Made by a program: the position numbers and the translations under genes. From Staphylococcus hsinchuensis (GTDB lineage: Bacteria > Bacillota > Bacilli > Staphylococcales > Staphylococcaceae): 64,000 nucleotides of DNA. This document shows, piece after piece, positions 25,896 to 39,896 of this stretch. Each line of letters starts with the position of its first letter. Position 1 is the first letter of the stretch. The notes under the pieces were generated by a model, which worked only from the letters and a program-made list of their open reading frames with translations, searched no databases and was not told the origin of the DNA. The stretch is from positions 62,001-126,000 of the forward strand of contig NZ_CP128355.1 in NCBI RefSeq assembly GCF_038789205.1, given 5' to 3'.

Positions 25896-27932
25896 ATGTT
25901 ATTAAGTACTCGAGAAAAAGGTATTATTGAAATGCTATTAAAATACCAGAGTAACTTTGTAAAAATATATGACATTGCACATCATTTAGGTGTGTCCTCC
26001 CGTACTGTTCATAGAGAACTAAAATCCCTTGAATCGTTTTTAGATAAATACGCCGTCCAGTTACGACGTGTAAACAAAAAAGGTATTCAACTCACTGGTG
26101 ATAACCAAGCGATAAATGCATTAAAAAGCGCAATCCAAAATCAAAGTACTGTAGATTTATCTGAGGAAGAACAAAAAGTTGCAATACTCTATGCACTTAT
26201 TCAAACAAAATCCCCTATCAAACAATACAGCTTAGCACATGAAATGGGGGTTTCAAATCAAACCTTAACCAAGCTGCTTGATTCATTAGAGCGTTCCTTA
26301 GAAAGATATCAACTACAGCTCCATAAGAAACGAGGAGAAGGTATTCATTTAAGTGGCGCTGAATCTAAAAAGAGAGAATTACTCAGTCAATTAATGGTTA
26401 ATAATTTAAATAGTACAAGTGTTTATTCAGTTATTGAAAACCATTTTGTATATCACTCGATAAATGATGCCCAGTTATCTATGGTGGATATAGAAAAGAT
26501 TTTCGAAGTTGAACGTATGCTAATGGACTTTCTAGATCAATTACCATACGCTTTGACTGAATCAAGCTATCTATCATTAACAGTGCATATCGTACTTAGC
26601 ATTGATCGTATGCTCAATAATGAATACGTAGCTATTAACAAAGACATTTATCATGATGTAAACAATACTTTAGAATATAAAGTTGCCACAGCTTTAGCAC
26701 TCCAATTAGAGCACATCTATGGTGTGCAATTCACAGAAGCTGAAATTACATTTATTACTATTCACCTTCGTGGGGCTAAACGTAAAAATGCGAACGAAAT
26801 AGTAAACGATGATAACGACGAAGAACGTATCACAACATTCATCGACTTTGTGATCTCAGATACGGGTCTCGCATTTTATGATAAACCCGCTTTAACACAA
26901 GGATTAACACTGCATATCATCCCTGCGATTAATCGGTTAAAAGCGAATATCGAAACGTATAATCCAATGACTGAAATGATTAAGCAAAAATATAATGATT
27001 TATTCCACAGTGTTGCCCTATCTTTGGAAAAAACTTGGCCTGATTTTGATTTTCCAGACAGTGAGATTGCATTTATCGTCTTGCACTTTGGCGGCGCACT
27101 TAAAACTCAAAGAACAGCACAATACAATTTACTCGTCGTTTGTAGTAGTGGTATAGGCACAAGTCGGTTGCTAGCGTCACGCTTAACACAAGCATTTACT
27201 GATATCAATTCGATAAAGCAAGCATCTGTTGGTGATTTAAACCAACTCGACCTTCAAGCTTTTGACGCTATCATTTCTACAGTTGACCTTGATATTAACG
27301 AACCGTATATTACTGTAAATCCCTTGTTACCAGAAACTGACATTAACCACGTCACTACTTTATTAAATAACCAACAACCTAAATCATTAAATCCGACTCA
27401 AACATTCCCAACTGATTCAATTACAACTAATATTGATGACGTGATGAATGAAATTCGTATAGGTTTAACTTTAATCGATAATGTCAACATTGAACATATT
27501 AGTTTATCTCAAGACTGGCTAGACTATATTACAGACAACCTCTATCAACAAGAAGTAATAGCAGATACAACGTCATTCGCTGAACGTATGAAACAAATTG
27601 TATTACATCGATGGTTCACATTAGACCCGTATCCTATATTAATGCCTCATTTAAAAAGTGAAATCATTTTGAAACCACTTATATTAATCACTATTTTAAA
27701 TGAACCGATTGAGTTTCATGACGGTCAAAATGGCGAAGTTAAGATTAAATATTTAATCAATATGTTTATACCACCTAGTGAAACATTGGCACAAATGGTA
27801 AGTGCCCTATCTGAATCATTAGTGGAACATTTAGACAATCTCGATCAATTCTTAACAAAGAAAGAACATATCACTGAGATATTACAACAGCAATATCTTA
27901 ACCAACTCAAAACAAATTTAACAATGGAGTGA
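25896..27932 (+). CDS. mtlR: Mannitol operon transcriptional activator (PRD/PTS domains)
   Basis: A 678-residue BglG/MtlR-type DNA-binding activator. An N-terminal HTH ('KIYDIAHHLGVSSRTVHREL', about 26-45) and a second HTH-like segment ('EMGVSNQTLTKLLDSL') are followed by two PTS regulation domains. PRD1 has 'SLTVHIVLSIDRML' and 'ITIHLRGAKRK'; PRD2 has 'LTLHIIPAINRLK' and 'FIVLHFGGALK'. Next come a GatB-like EIIB domain with 'LLVVCSSGIGTSRLLASR' (Cys) and a C-terminal EIIA-like domain. Phosphorylation at PRD histidines and the EIIB cysteine reports mannitol and general PTS flux. GGGAGG precedes the ATG at 25896. It sits between mtlA and mtlF. Confidence 0.94.
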   Translation: MLLSTREKGIIEMLLKYQSNFVKIYDIAHHLGVSSRTVHRELKSLESFLDKYAVQLRRVNKKGIQLTGDNQAINALKSAIQNQSTVDLSEEEQKVAILYALIQTKSPIKQYSLAHEMGVSNQTLTKLLDSLERSLERYQLQLHKKRGEGIHLSGAESKKRELLSQLMVNNLNSTSVYSVIENHFVYHSINDAQLSMVDIEKIFEVERMLMDFLDQLPYALTESSYLSLTVHIVLSIDRMLNNEYVAINKDIYHDVNNTLEYKVATALALQLEHIYGVQFTEAEITFITIHLRGAKRKNANEIVNDDNDEERITTFIDFVISDTGLAFYDKPALTQGLTLHIIPAINRLKANIETYNPMTEMIKQKYNDLFHSVALSLEKTWPDFDFPDSEIAFIVLHFGGALKTQRTAQYNLLVVCSSGIGTSRLLASRLTQAFTDINSIKQASVGDLNQLDLQAFDAIISTVDLDINEPYITVNPLLPETDINHVTTLLNNQQPKSLNPTQTFPTDSITTNIDDVMNEIRIGLTLIDNVNIEHISLSQDWLDYITDNLYQQEVIADTTSFAERMKQIVLHRWFTLDPYPILMPHLKSEIILKPLILITILNEPIEFHDGQNGEVKIKYLINMFIPPSETLAQMVSALSESLVEHLDNLDQFLTKKEHITEILQQQYLNQLKTNLTME

Positions 27933-27938
27933 ATTTAA

Positions 27939-28373
27939 ATGTCAGAACTATTTAGTAATGAAAATATCTTTATCAACCAAGAAATCAAAGATCAAAACGA
28001 AGCTATCGAAAAAGCAGGACAAGCACTTGTACAAAGTGGCGCTGTAACAGAGGATTACATTCAAGCTATGAAAGAACGTGAGCAAGTTGTTTCTACGTTT
28101 ATGGGTAATGGCTTAGCTATCCCTCATGGAACTGATGATGCGAAATCAAGCGTCTTACAATCAGGTTTAACTTTAGTTCAAATCCCTCAAGGTATTGATT
28201 GGGACGGCGAAGAAGTTAAAGTCGTTGTTGGTATCGCTGGTAAAGATGGAGAACATTTAGATCTATTATCAAAGATTGCCATTACATTTAGTGAAGAAGA
28301 AAATGTGGAACGCATTGTTAATGCTTCATCTGCTGAAGAAATCAAACAAGTCTTTGAGGAGGCTGAAGCTTAA
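27939..28373 (+). CDS. mtlF: Mannitol PTS EIIA
   Basis: A 144-residue cytoplasmic phosphotransferase that passes phosphate from HPr to the EIIB cysteine of MtlA. The active histidine lies in '[12 protein letters not shown]', and '[13 protein letters not shown]' precedes it, as in the mannitol/fructose EIIA family. The C-terminal '[18 protein letters not shown]' is the last conserved helix. GGAG lies 9 bases before the ATG. It starts 6 bases after mtlR and overlaps mtlD by one base (TAATG), so the genes form one operon. Its membrane partner mtlA is frameshifted here. Confidence 0.96.
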   Translation: MSELFSNENIFINQEIKDQNEAIEKAGQALVQSGAVTEDYIQAMKEREQVVSTFMGNGLAIPHGTDDAKSSVLQSGLTLVQIPQGIDWDGEEVKVVVGIAGKDGEHLDLLSKIAITFSEEENVERIVNASSAEEIKQVFEEAEA

Positions 28374-29476
28374 TGAAAGCATTACATTTTGGAGCTGGCA
28401 ATATTGGTCGAGGTTTTATCGGCTACATTCTTGCAGACAACAACGTTAAAGTAACATTTGCAGATGTTAATGAATCCGTTATAAATCAACTAGACCAACA
28501 ACACGAATATGATGTCATACTCGCTGACGAAGCGCAGACTACGACGCGCGTGCATAATGTTAGTGCGATTAATTCTGCAAAACCAACAGACAGCCTTAAG
28601 CAAGCAGTATTAGAAGCGGATATTATTACAACAGCTGTCGGTGTAAATATTCTACCTATTATAGCCAAGACGTTTGCACCATTTTTATTAGAGAAAGAAA
28701 CACCTGTGAATATTGTGGCTTGTGAAAATGCTATTATGGCTACAAATACATTAAAAAAAGCCATTCTAGATATTACAGGACCACTCGGAGAGCATATTCA
28801 TTTTGCTAATTCAGCAGTTGACAGAATTGTTCCGATTCAAAAAAATGACAACGCATTAGATGTTATGGTTGAACCTTTCTTTGAATGGGTCGTGGAAAGA
28901 GATGCGTGGTATGGTCCTGAATTAGATCACATCAAATACGTTGATGATTTAACGCCATATATTGAACGAAAGTTATTAACTGTTAATACAGGTCATGCTT
29001 ATTTAGCTTATGCAGGCCGTTATCATCAGAAACAAACGGTACTTGATGCCGTTAATGATCATATGATTCAACAAGGGTTAAAAGAAGTATTAGAAGAAAC
29101 GAGCCAATACATTACAACTAAATTTAACTTTACTGAAGAAGCTCAAGCACAATATGTAGATAAAATTATTGATCGTTTTAAAAATCCTCATCTTTCAGAC
29201 GAAGTAACGAGAGTCGGTCGTGGGACACTCCGTAAAATAGGTCCTCAAGATCGCATCATAAAACCTTTAAACTATTTATACCAAAATAACTTAAAACGTG
29301 ACGGTCTCGTAAAAACTGCAGCATTATTATTAAAATATGATGATGCTGATGACTCAGAAACTGTAGAAAAGAACAATTACATTCAATCAAATGGTATTGA
29401 AGCATTCTTAAAACAGTATGCTAAAATTGACGACAAGTTAATTGAAGAAATTGTTACAGCTTATAACGTTTTATAA
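28373..29476 (+). CDS. mtlD: Mannitol-1-phosphate 5-dehydrogenase
   Basis: A 367-residue NAD-dependent polyol dehydrogenase that oxidises mannitol-1-phosphate to fructose-6-phosphate. The N-terminal Rossmann motif is '[18 protein letters not shown]' at residues 3-20. The long-chain dehydrogenase catalytic region follows: 'NSAVDRIVP' and '[16 protein letters not shown]', with the active-site Lys just before it in 'ERKLL'. It is the last gene of mtlARFD, overlaps mtlF by one base and ends at a hairpin shared with convergent glmM. Its product feeds GlmS. It can still work on internally made mannitol-1-phosphate even if uptake is lost. Confidence 0.96.
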   Translation: MKALHFGAGNIGRGFIGYILADNNVKVTFADVNESVINQLDQQHEYDVILADEAQTTTRVHNVSAINSAKPTDSLKQAVLEADIITTAVGVNILPIIAKTFAPFLLEKETPVNIVACENAIMATNTLKKAILDITGPLGEHIHFANSAVDRIVPIQKNDNALDVMVEPFFEWVVERDAWYGPELDHIKYVDDLTPYIERKLLTVNTGHAYLAYAGRYHQKQTVLDAVNDHMIQQGLKEVLEETSQYITTKFNFTEEAQAQYVDKIIDRFKNPHLSDEVTRVGRGTLRKIGPQDRIIKPLNYLYQNNLKRDGLVKTAALLLKYDDADDSETVEKNNYIQSNGIEAFLKQYAKIDDKLIEEIVTAYNVL

Positions 29477-29496
29477 TAAAAATTCTAAATAACACA

Positions 29497-29534
29497 AAAA
29501 ATCCTGAGACATGTATTCATGTCTCAGGATTTAT
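29497..29534. terminator. Bidirectional terminator between mtlD and glmM
   Basis: Stem AAATCCTGAGACATG / CATGTCTCAGGATTT with a small loop, an A-run on the left and TTATAT on the right. It serves both convergent genes. Confidence 0.85.
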
Positions 29535-29539
29535 ATATA

Positions 29540-30892
29540 TTATTTTGTACCCATTTTATCTTGAACAACGTCTGCAATCGTTTGAGCATAACGTTGCGCA
29601 TCTTCATCAGTAGCTGCCTCTACCATAACACGTACTAGAGGTTCTGTACCTGAAGGTCTAACTAATATACGTCCCTCACCATTCATTTCGACTTCAACTT
29701 TTGTCATAATTTCTTGAACGTCGACATTTTCTTCAACTCTATATTTATCTGTAACTTTCACATTCACTAGTGATTGTGGGTATTTTTTCATTTGTTTTGC
29801 AAGTTGACTTAAACGCTTGCCTGTCATTTTAATGATACTTGCTAATTGGACACCTGTTAATAAACCGTCGCCTGTTGTATTATAATCCATTAATACAATA
29901 TGACCGGATTGTTCTCCACCGATATTATAATTACCGCGTCTCATTTCTTCTACAACGTATCTATCGCCGACTTTAGTCTTGTTAGATTGGATACCTTCTG
30001 CTTCTAATGCTTTATAGAACCCTAAGTTGCTCATTACAGTTGAGACAATCATATTATCGTTGAGTTCTTGATTTTTCGCCATGGCTTGCCCAATGATAAA
30101 CATAATTTGGTCGCCATCCACAATATTACCGTTTTCATCTACGGCAATTAATCTATCACCATCCCCATCAAAGGCAAGACCGAAGTCACAATCTTCTTCG
30201 ACAACCTTTTCAGCTAATAGTTCTGGATGTGTAGATCCTACACCCTCGTTGATATTATAACCATCTGGATTACAACCAACTGTGACTGTATCAGCTTCTA
30301 AATCTCCAAATAAGAATGGTGCTAAAGATGATGTTGAGCCATTAGCTCCGTCTAGTGCTATCTTCATACCATCTAAGTCAACATCAACTGTCGACTTAAG
30401 GTAACTTATATATTTTTGAGCACCTTCAAAGTAATCTGAATAATGGACAATATCGTTACCTGTTGGTCGTGGGAGATCAGGATTATCTTGCTCTAATAAT
30501 GTTTCAATTTCACGTTCTTGATCATCAGATAATTTGAAACCATCAGATCCAAAGAACTTAATTCCATTATCAGCTACTGGATTATGTGATGCAGAAATCA
30601 TAATACCTAACTCAGCATCAAGTTCACGTGTTAAATAGGCCACGCCTGGCGTTGAAATTACACCTAAACGCATAACTTCTGCCCCTATTGATATTAACCC
30701 TGCAATCAAGGCTGATTCTAACATCTCACCTGATACACGTGTGTCTTTACCTACAAGTACTTGAGGATGTGATTTACCTTCATTATGTGCTAAAACGTAA
30801 CCACCATATCTTCCAAGTTTAAATGCAAGTTCTGGTGTTAGTTCTTTATTTGCAATACCTCGCACACCATCTGTACCAAAATATTTTGCCAT
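29540..30892 (-). CDS. glmM: Phosphoglucosamine mutase
   Basis: A 450-residue alpha-D-phosphohexomutase converting glucosamine-6-phosphate to glucosamine-1-phosphate for UDP-GlcNAc. '[12 protein letters not shown]' opens it. The phosphoserine loop is 'IMISASHNP', with Ser102 as the phosphorylated residue. The metal loop is 'FDGDGDR', the sugar loop 'GGEQSGHI', and the C-terminal phosphate site '[12 protein letters not shown]'. AAAGGAG precedes the ATG. It is the third gene of cdaA-cdaR-glmM. This conserved operon ties peptidoglycan precursor supply to c-di-AMP, since GlmM is known to bind and restrain CdaA. Confidence 0.97.
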   Translation of the reverse strand: MAKYFGTDGVRGIANKELTPELAFKLGRYGGYVLAHNEGKSHPQVLVGKDTRVSGEMLESALIAGLISIGAEVMRLGVISTPGVAYLTRELDAELGIMISASHNPVADNGIKFFGSDGFKLSDDQEREIETLLEQDNPDLPRPTGNDIVHYSDYFEGAQKYISYLKSTVDVDLDGMKIALDGANGSTSSLAPFLFGDLEADTVTVGCNPDGYNINEGVGSTHPELLAEKVVEEDCDFGLAFDGDGDRLIAVDENGNIVDGDQIMFIIGQAMAKNQELNDNMIVSTVMSNLGFYKALEAEGIQSNKTKVGDRYVVEEMRRGNYNIGGEQSGHIVLMDYNTTGDGLLTGVQLASIIKMTGKRLSQLAKQMKKYPQSLVNVKVTDKYRVEENVDVQEIMTKVEVEMNGEGRILVRPSGTEPLVRVMVEAATDEDAQRYAQTIADVVQDKMGTK

Positions 30893-30917
30893 AATCTATT
30901 TCTCCTTTATAAAAACT

Positions 30918-31850
30918 CTATTTTACAATAACTTTAGCGTCGGTATCTTCAGGATTAACCTTTGATACTTTATCTGGTAAGTCAAATTGAACTTGTTTAT
31001 TAGTAGTATCTGTAATGCCATTTACGTTAACATTAGCATTTATAGAATTAATATCTTCAATTTCTTTTCTGTTACCAAATATCTCTACCTCTTTATCGCT
31101 TAATTCAATCTTATCTAATTTCTTGTTGTCATCTAGTTCTCCCACAACATGTGGTTTAACCTTTACTTTTTTACTATAATTATCAACGTTTACCTTTAAT
31201 TTAACATCTTCCGGGTCTATTAAAACATTTATCTTATTCAGATTTCTATCAAATGCTGTTATTTTTGCGTCATCTGTTGTATCTTTTGATATTTTACTAT
31301 TATTCTTATAAGTCGCTTTTAAATATGCAATTTTATCAATTTGTTCTTTACCACCTGTCACACGTACATGATCTGGAGAAACTTCTTGTTTTTTCACTCT
31401 GTAGTTGTCACTCAAATCATTATTGCTGACATCTGGTTCAACCTTCATTGTTTTGCTAACTTTTTTCTCTAAGTTGACTGCTACCTCTTTCGGTTTAACT
31501 TTGTAATCTATATCCTTATTTAACCCATTTACTTTATACTGAACCGTATGTTTACCTGCTTTCTTGTCGCGCAAGTCAACAATCGCTTTTATATCTTCTG
31601 AATTTGCAGTTTGTAATATTTGCGATTGTGGTCCTGAAATCTCTACATCTACTTTTTTAGGTACATTATTGGCGTACAAAGTTTTATTGTCATATTTTAC
31701 TTGAACTGGAACATCTTGAATCGTATCATCAGATTTCTGACCTAGTCTGTCCGAATCAAAGATGTTTCCAAATACGTTATTAACCGACAGTACAAATACA
31801 AGTGCTAATACTAAAGCAATTAATCTTAAGCCCCATTTACTTTCTAACAT
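30918..31850 (-). CDS. cdaR: CdaA regulator, YbbR-domain protein
   Basis: A 310-residue extracytoplasmic protein anchored by one N-terminal helix (residues about 8-28, 'LRLIALVLALVFVLSVNNVF'). It is followed by about four YbbR repeats (near 45-125, 130-210, 215-265 and 270-310), each with 'V.V..........v....p..V.V.G' beta-rich patterns such as 'PKKVDVEISGP' and 'SPDHVRVTGG'. The family (CdaR, formerly ybbR) modulates the membrane cyclase CdaA. The ATG follows the cdaA stop by one base, so they are translationally coupled. glmM follows 25 bp later. Confidence 0.93.
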   Translation of the reverse strand: MLESKWGLRLIALVLALVFVLSVNNVFGNIFDSDRLGQKSDDTIQDVPVQVKYDNKTLYANNVPKKVDVEISGPQSQILQTANSEDIKAIVDLRDKKAGKHTVQYKVNGLNKDIDYKVKPKEVAVNLEKKVSKTMKVEPDVSNNDLSDNYRVKKQEVSPDHVRVTGGKEQIDKIAYLKATYKNNSKISKDTTDDAKITAFDRNLNKINVLIDPEDVKLKVNVDNYSKKVKVKPHVVGELDDNKKLDKIELSDKEVEIFGNRKEIEDINSINANVNVNGITDTTNKQVQFDLPDKVSKVNPEDTDAKVIVK

Positions 31851-31851
31851 A

Positions 31852-32658
31852 TTACTTCACACCTTTCTGATAAAAGTGTGAGCCAAACCAATGTTCAGCT
31901 AATAATTCTTCAAATGCTTCTGTAGAAATATCTTTTCTTAATTTACCGTCGAACGTCACTGATATTGAACCCGTTTCTTCTGATACAACAATAGTAAATG
32001 CATCTGAGACTTCTGAAATCCCAACAGCCGCTCTATGTCTTGTACCAAGACTTTTGGCAATCTTTGCACTATCTGATAAAGGCAAATAACTTGCTGCACT
32101 AGCAATTTTACTGTCTTGAATAATCATCGCTCCATCGTGTAAAGGTGTATTTGGAATAAAAACATTTGTTAATAGCTCTTGTGAAATATCTGAATTCATC
32201 GGTATACCTGTCTCAATATAATCTTGTAAACCTGTTTCCTTTTCAAATACAATCAGTGCTCCGATACGACGCTTTGCCATATATTGTACAGCTTTTGAAA
32301 CTGATGAAATTAATTTACCTTCATCATTATTTAAATTAGATGAGTAACGTTTAAATAAACTACCTCTACCTAATTGTTCTAAAGCTCGTCTTATCTCTGG
32401 TTGGAATATAACAATTAACGCTAGCACTCCCCATTGAATAACTAAATCAAATAGACGAGAAGTTGCAGTTAGACTAAGCATTTTACTCACTTGTTGTCCT
32501 ATTACAATGACAACAATACCTTTTAATAGTTGAATGGCTTTCGTACCTTTAAAAACTGTAATGAGAAGATAAAGTACATACCATACAATGAGTAAATCGA
32601 GTACACTTGTAATTATTTTCACTGTACTCCAGTTATCAAATAAATTGGAAAAATCCAT
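31852..32658 (-). CDS. cdaA: Diadenylate cyclase CdaA
   Basis: A 268-residue membrane-bound enzyme making c-di-AMP, which controls potassium and osmolyte transport and wall homeostasis (called dacA in S. aureus). Three N-terminal helices (about 12-35, 45-60 and 68-86) precede the DAC domain. The domain has the two catalytic motifs DGA (175-177, in 'PLHDGAMII') and RHR (207-209, in 'GTRHRAAVG'), and a 'FEKETGL' loop. GGAGGAGATGTT precedes the ATG. It is the first gene of cdaA-cdaR-glmM. Confidence 0.96.
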   Translation of the reverse strand: MDFSNLFDNWSTVKIITSVLDLLIVWYVLYLLITVFKGTKAIQLLKGIVVIVIGQQVSKMLSLTATSRLFDLVIQWGVLALIVIFQPEIRRALEQLGRGSLFKRYSSNLNNDEGKLISSVSKAVQYMAKRRIGALIVFEKETGLQDYIETGIPMNSDISQELLTNVFIPNTPLHDGAMIIQDSKIASAASYLPLSDSAKIAKSLGTRHRAAVGISEVSDAFTIVVSEETGSISVTFDGKLRKDISTEAFEELLAEHWFGSHFYQKGVK

Positions 32659-32751
32659 AACATCTCCTCCGGTATTCTGTTCCCATGCTATCTATTATAC
32701 CAATCATAAGTTTTCCTGTCATATTAAGTTATGCAGAAATGATACAAAAAT

Positions 32752-32822
32752 AAAAAGGCTGAACCAAATCCTGACATAACTGAATATAATTTATCCAATT
32801 ATGTATAGATTTATGTTCAACC
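32752..32822 (-). terminator. Terminator-like hairpin after arginase gene
   Basis: AAGGCTGAACC and GGTTGAACCTT-like arms flank an internal dyad (about 32754-32822). On the minus strand the right arm is followed by TTTTTATTTTT. Confidence 0.55.
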
Positions 32823-32834
32823 TTACCGTATAAA

Positions 32835-33740
32835 CTATAATAATGTTTCTCCGAAGAAACTGCCTAATAAACTCACTGCTTGTTCTGCTGTATGATTATT
32901 TTGATCTATCAACGGGTTCACCTCTACTATATCCATAGAAGTGATTAAGTTAGATTGATGTAACAGTTCCATTGCATAATGACTTTCTCTATAAGTTAAT
33001 CCACCAAGTACTCTTGTACCAGTACCAGGGGTCTCGGTTGGGTCTACACCATCAACATCTAATGAGAAGTGGATTCCATCAGTTTTATCCTCTAAATAAT
33101 CTATTGCCTCAGTTATCACTTTTTCAATTCCAAGTCGATCTATATCTGCCATAGTATAAGTCTTAATATTGTTTTCTTTAATATAACTTCTTTCACCATG
33201 ATCTAAATCTCTCATACCAATGAGTACAACGTTTTCTGATTTTACTTTTGGAGATGGATAGGCTATATTCACTAATGATTCATTTCCTTCACCTAATAGT
33301 ACACGTAAAGGCATACCATGAACATTTCCAGAAGGTGATTCTTCTGGTACGTTTAAATCGCCATGTGCATCATACCAAATCACACCCAAATTATTATAAT
33401 GCTTACTAATACCTGAAATTGAACCTATTGCAATTGAATGGTCCCCACCCAATGTTAATGGAAAATGATCACTTTCTATACTTTCAGAAGTTGCTTCACT
33501 TAAATTTTTCGACATTGCAATTATTTCATCCAAATTACGTAACCCTTTTTGAGCACCATGAAATTTTTTAAGATCCATAGGTGGGACGTCAATATTCCCT
33601 TTATCTTCTATCTTATGTCCAATCGCTTCTATACGTTCAACTATCCCTGCATAACGTATGGCATCTGGCCCAAAATCTACACCTAATTTGCGCTGTCCAT
33701 ATGTAGAAGGCGCTCCAATAATATCAATTGTTCGTTTCAT
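32835..33740 (-). CDS. rocF: Arginase
   Basis: A 301-residue binuclear manganese enzyme hydrolysing arginine to ornithine and urea. All metal-site motifs are present: '[13 protein letters not shown]', '[13 protein letters not shown]' and '[18 protein letters not shown]', followed by 'SMDIVEVNP'. Length fits the family. RBS AGGGG precedes the ATG. It is monocistronic, with no rocD or rocE adjacent. The ornithine produced is also the backbone of staphyloferrin A, whose synthesis genes lie about 18 kb away, a metabolic link that is only inferred here. Confidence 0.96.
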   Translation of the reverse strand: MKRTIDIIGAPSTYGQRKLGVDFGPDAIRYAGIVERIEAIGHKIEDKGNIDVPPMDLKKFHGAQKGLRNLDEIIAMSKNLSEATSESIESDHFPLTLGGDHSIAIGSISGISKHYNNLGVIWYDAHGDLNVPEESPSGNVHGMPLRVLLGEGNESLVNIAYPSPKVKSENVVLIGMRDLDHGERSYIKENNIKTYTMADIDRLGIEKVITEAIDYLEDKTDGIHFSLDVDGVDPTETPGTGTRVLGGLTYRESHYAMELLHQSNLITSMDIVEVNPLIDQNNHTAEQAVSLLGSFFGETLL

Positions 33741-33963
33741 ATTATAACAACCCCTTTGCTTTCATTATATTTAGAATAATCTAAATAATAAAAACATTCA
33801 AGACAAATGTAATATAATATATTAGCTTTTAAAATACATTTACATAAAAAGTCAATATAATGATTTAACATACAATTTTCTCTACTTAACATCAGATTTC
33901 CCACTAAGTAATTTATAAATATTTAATTTTCATTTTTTAACTGATAGTAAATTTGCATATAAA

Positions 33964-33995
33964 AAAAAGCATTTCTTTAACAAGAAATGCTTTAA
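33964..33995 (-). terminator. Terminator of the rrn-tRNA operon
   Basis: Stem AAAGCATTTCTT / AAGAAATGCTTT with loop TAAC, followed on the minus strand by TTTTTTTTATA. Confidence 0.9.
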
Positions 33996-33997
33996 AG

Positions 33998-34070
33998 TGA
34001 GCCATAGAGGATTCGAACCTCTGACCCTCTGATTAAAAGTCAGATGCTCTACCAACTGAGCTAATGGCTC
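33998..34070 (-). tRNA. tRNA-Lys (TTT)
   Basis: The minus-strand cloverleaf GAGCCAT...ATGGCTC has D-arm 'TTAGCTCAGTTGGTAGAGCA', anticodon loop CTTTTAA and T-loop 'GGTTCGAATCC'. The CCA end is not encoded. Confidence 0.96.
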
Positions 34071-34073
34071 AAA

Positions 34074-34148
34074 TGGCTGGGCTAGCTGGATTCGAACCAG
34101 CGCGTGACGGAGTCAAAGTCCGTTGCCTTACCGCTTGGCTATAGCCCA
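34074..34148 (-). tRNA. tRNA-Gln (TTG)
   Basis: Minus-strand cloverleaf TGGGCTA...TAGCCCA with anticodon loop CTTTGAC and T-arm 'CTGGTTCGAATCCAG'. The 3' CCA is encoded. Confidence 0.96.
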
Positions 34149-34155
34149 ATATGAA

Positions 34156-34239
34156 TGGTGGAGGGGGGCAGATTCGAACTGCCGAACCCGAAGGAGCGGA
34201 TTTACAGTCCGCCGCGTTTAGCCACTTCGCTACCCCTCC
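34156..34239 (-). tRNA. tRNA-Tyr (GTA)
   Basis: An 84-nt class II tRNA with a long variable arm, anticodon loop CTGTAAA, acceptor GGAGGGG / CCCCTCC and encoded CCA. Confidence 0.96.
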
Positions 34240-34256
34240 GCGCTATTTAATTAAAA

Positions 34257-34332
34257 TGGTGGAGGATGACGGGTTCGAACCGCCGACCCCCTGCTTGTAA
34301 GGCAGATGCTCTCCCAGCTGAGCTAATCCTCC
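34257..34332 (-). tRNA. tRNA-Val (TAC)
   Basis: 76 nt on the minus strand; acceptor GGAGGAT / ATCCTCC, anticodon loop CTTACAA, encoded CCA. Confidence 0.96.
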
Positions 34333-34337
34333 ATAAA

Positions 34338-34409
34338 TGACCCCGACGGGACTCGAACCCGTGTTACCGCCGTGAAAGGGCGGTGTCTTAACCGCTTGAC
34401 CACGGGGCC
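34338..34409 (-). tRNA. tRNA-Glu (TTC)
   Basis: 72 nt on the minus strand; D-arm 'GTGGTCAAGCGGTTAAGAC', anticodon loop CTTTCAC, T-arm 'ACGGGTTCGAGTCCCGT'. CCA is not encoded. Confidence 0.96.
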
Positions 34410-34410
34410 A

Positions 34411-34485
34411 TGGCTCCACAGGTAGGACTCGAACCTACGACCGATCGGTTAACAGCCGATAGCTCTACCACTGAGCTACTGTGGA
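34411..34485 (-). tRNA. tRNA-Asn (GTT)
   Basis: 75 nt on the minus strand; acceptor TCCACAG / CTGTGGA, anticodon loop CTGTTAA, encoded CCA. It lies only one base before tRNA-Glu and is the first tRNA after 5S. Confidence 0.96.
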
Positions 34486-34495
34486 TTAATCAAAT

Positions 34496-34610
34496 GCCTG
34501 GCAACGTCCTACTCTTGCGGAACGTAAGTCCGACTACCATCGGCGCTAAGGAGCTTAACTTCTGTGTTCGGCATGGGAACAGGTGTGACCTCCTTGCCAT
34601 TGTCACCAGA
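34496..34610 (-). rRNA. rrf: 5S ribosomal RNA
   Basis: About 115 nt on the minus strand beginning TCTGGTGACAATGGCAAGGA, with the conserved 'CACACCTGTTCCCATGCCGAA' loop B/C region and ending GTTGCCAGGC, which pairs with the 5' end. Confidence 0.96.
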
Positions 34611-34687
34611 CAATGAACTGTATGAAATTATACATTCAAAACTAGATAATAAGTAAAATGAATGAAACCAAACAAAACGTTTAAAAT

Positions 34688-39421
<4,734 letters not shown>

Positions 39422-39558
39422 TTTATGATGTTTGATTAGCTCATAATACTAAATGTGTTTCTTCAACACTTGTTAACAACTTTAAGTTGTTGCGTTTGGA
39501 ATTAACGTTGACATATTGTCATTCAGTTTTCAATGTTCATTTAAATATCGGCTTTTCT

Positions 39559-39587
39559 ATGTTAACAACTCTGTTAAGGAATGTCAA
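39559..39587 (-). promoter_or_regulatory. rRNA promoter P2
   Basis: Minus strand TTGACA (39587-39582), 17 bp, TAACAT (39564-39559), about 140 bp before 16S. Confidence 0.75.
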
Positions 39588-39724
39588 TAGAAAATTAATT
39601 TTGTAAATGTTTTGTTAACATCACTTTTATAATATTAAAACAAAACAAATAACTTTTCAAGTATATTTTTTACACTTTTTATAAAGGAATTAAATAATTC
39701 CGTGCCGTTTTTGACGACTTCTAT

Positions 39725-39753
39725 ATAATATCAATCTCAACAATTAATGTCAA
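39725..39753 (-). promoter_or_regulatory. rRNA promoter P1
   Basis: Minus strand TTGACA (39753-39748), 17 bp, TATTAT (39730-39725). It is the distal member of a tandem rrn promoter pair in the 475-bp gap between mrp and 16S. Confidence 0.8.
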
Positions 39754-39855
39754 TAGCTCAAACAATTTTTTATGAAAAGTAATTTCAAAAAAACGTTTTG
39801 TCTGTCTTATTGATCACAAGGACTTATTCTACCATCTTTTTAAAATTTTTCAATA

Positions 39856-39893
39856 GAAAAAACGAAGAAAAGTAAAACTCTTCTTCGTTTTTA
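39856..39893 (-). terminator. Terminator after mrp
   Basis: Stem AAAAACGAAGAA / TTCTTCGTTTTT with a loop of about 12 bases. The minus strand continues TTTTTTCTATTG. It separates mrp from the rrn promoters. Confidence 0.87.
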
Positions 39894-39896
39894 AGA

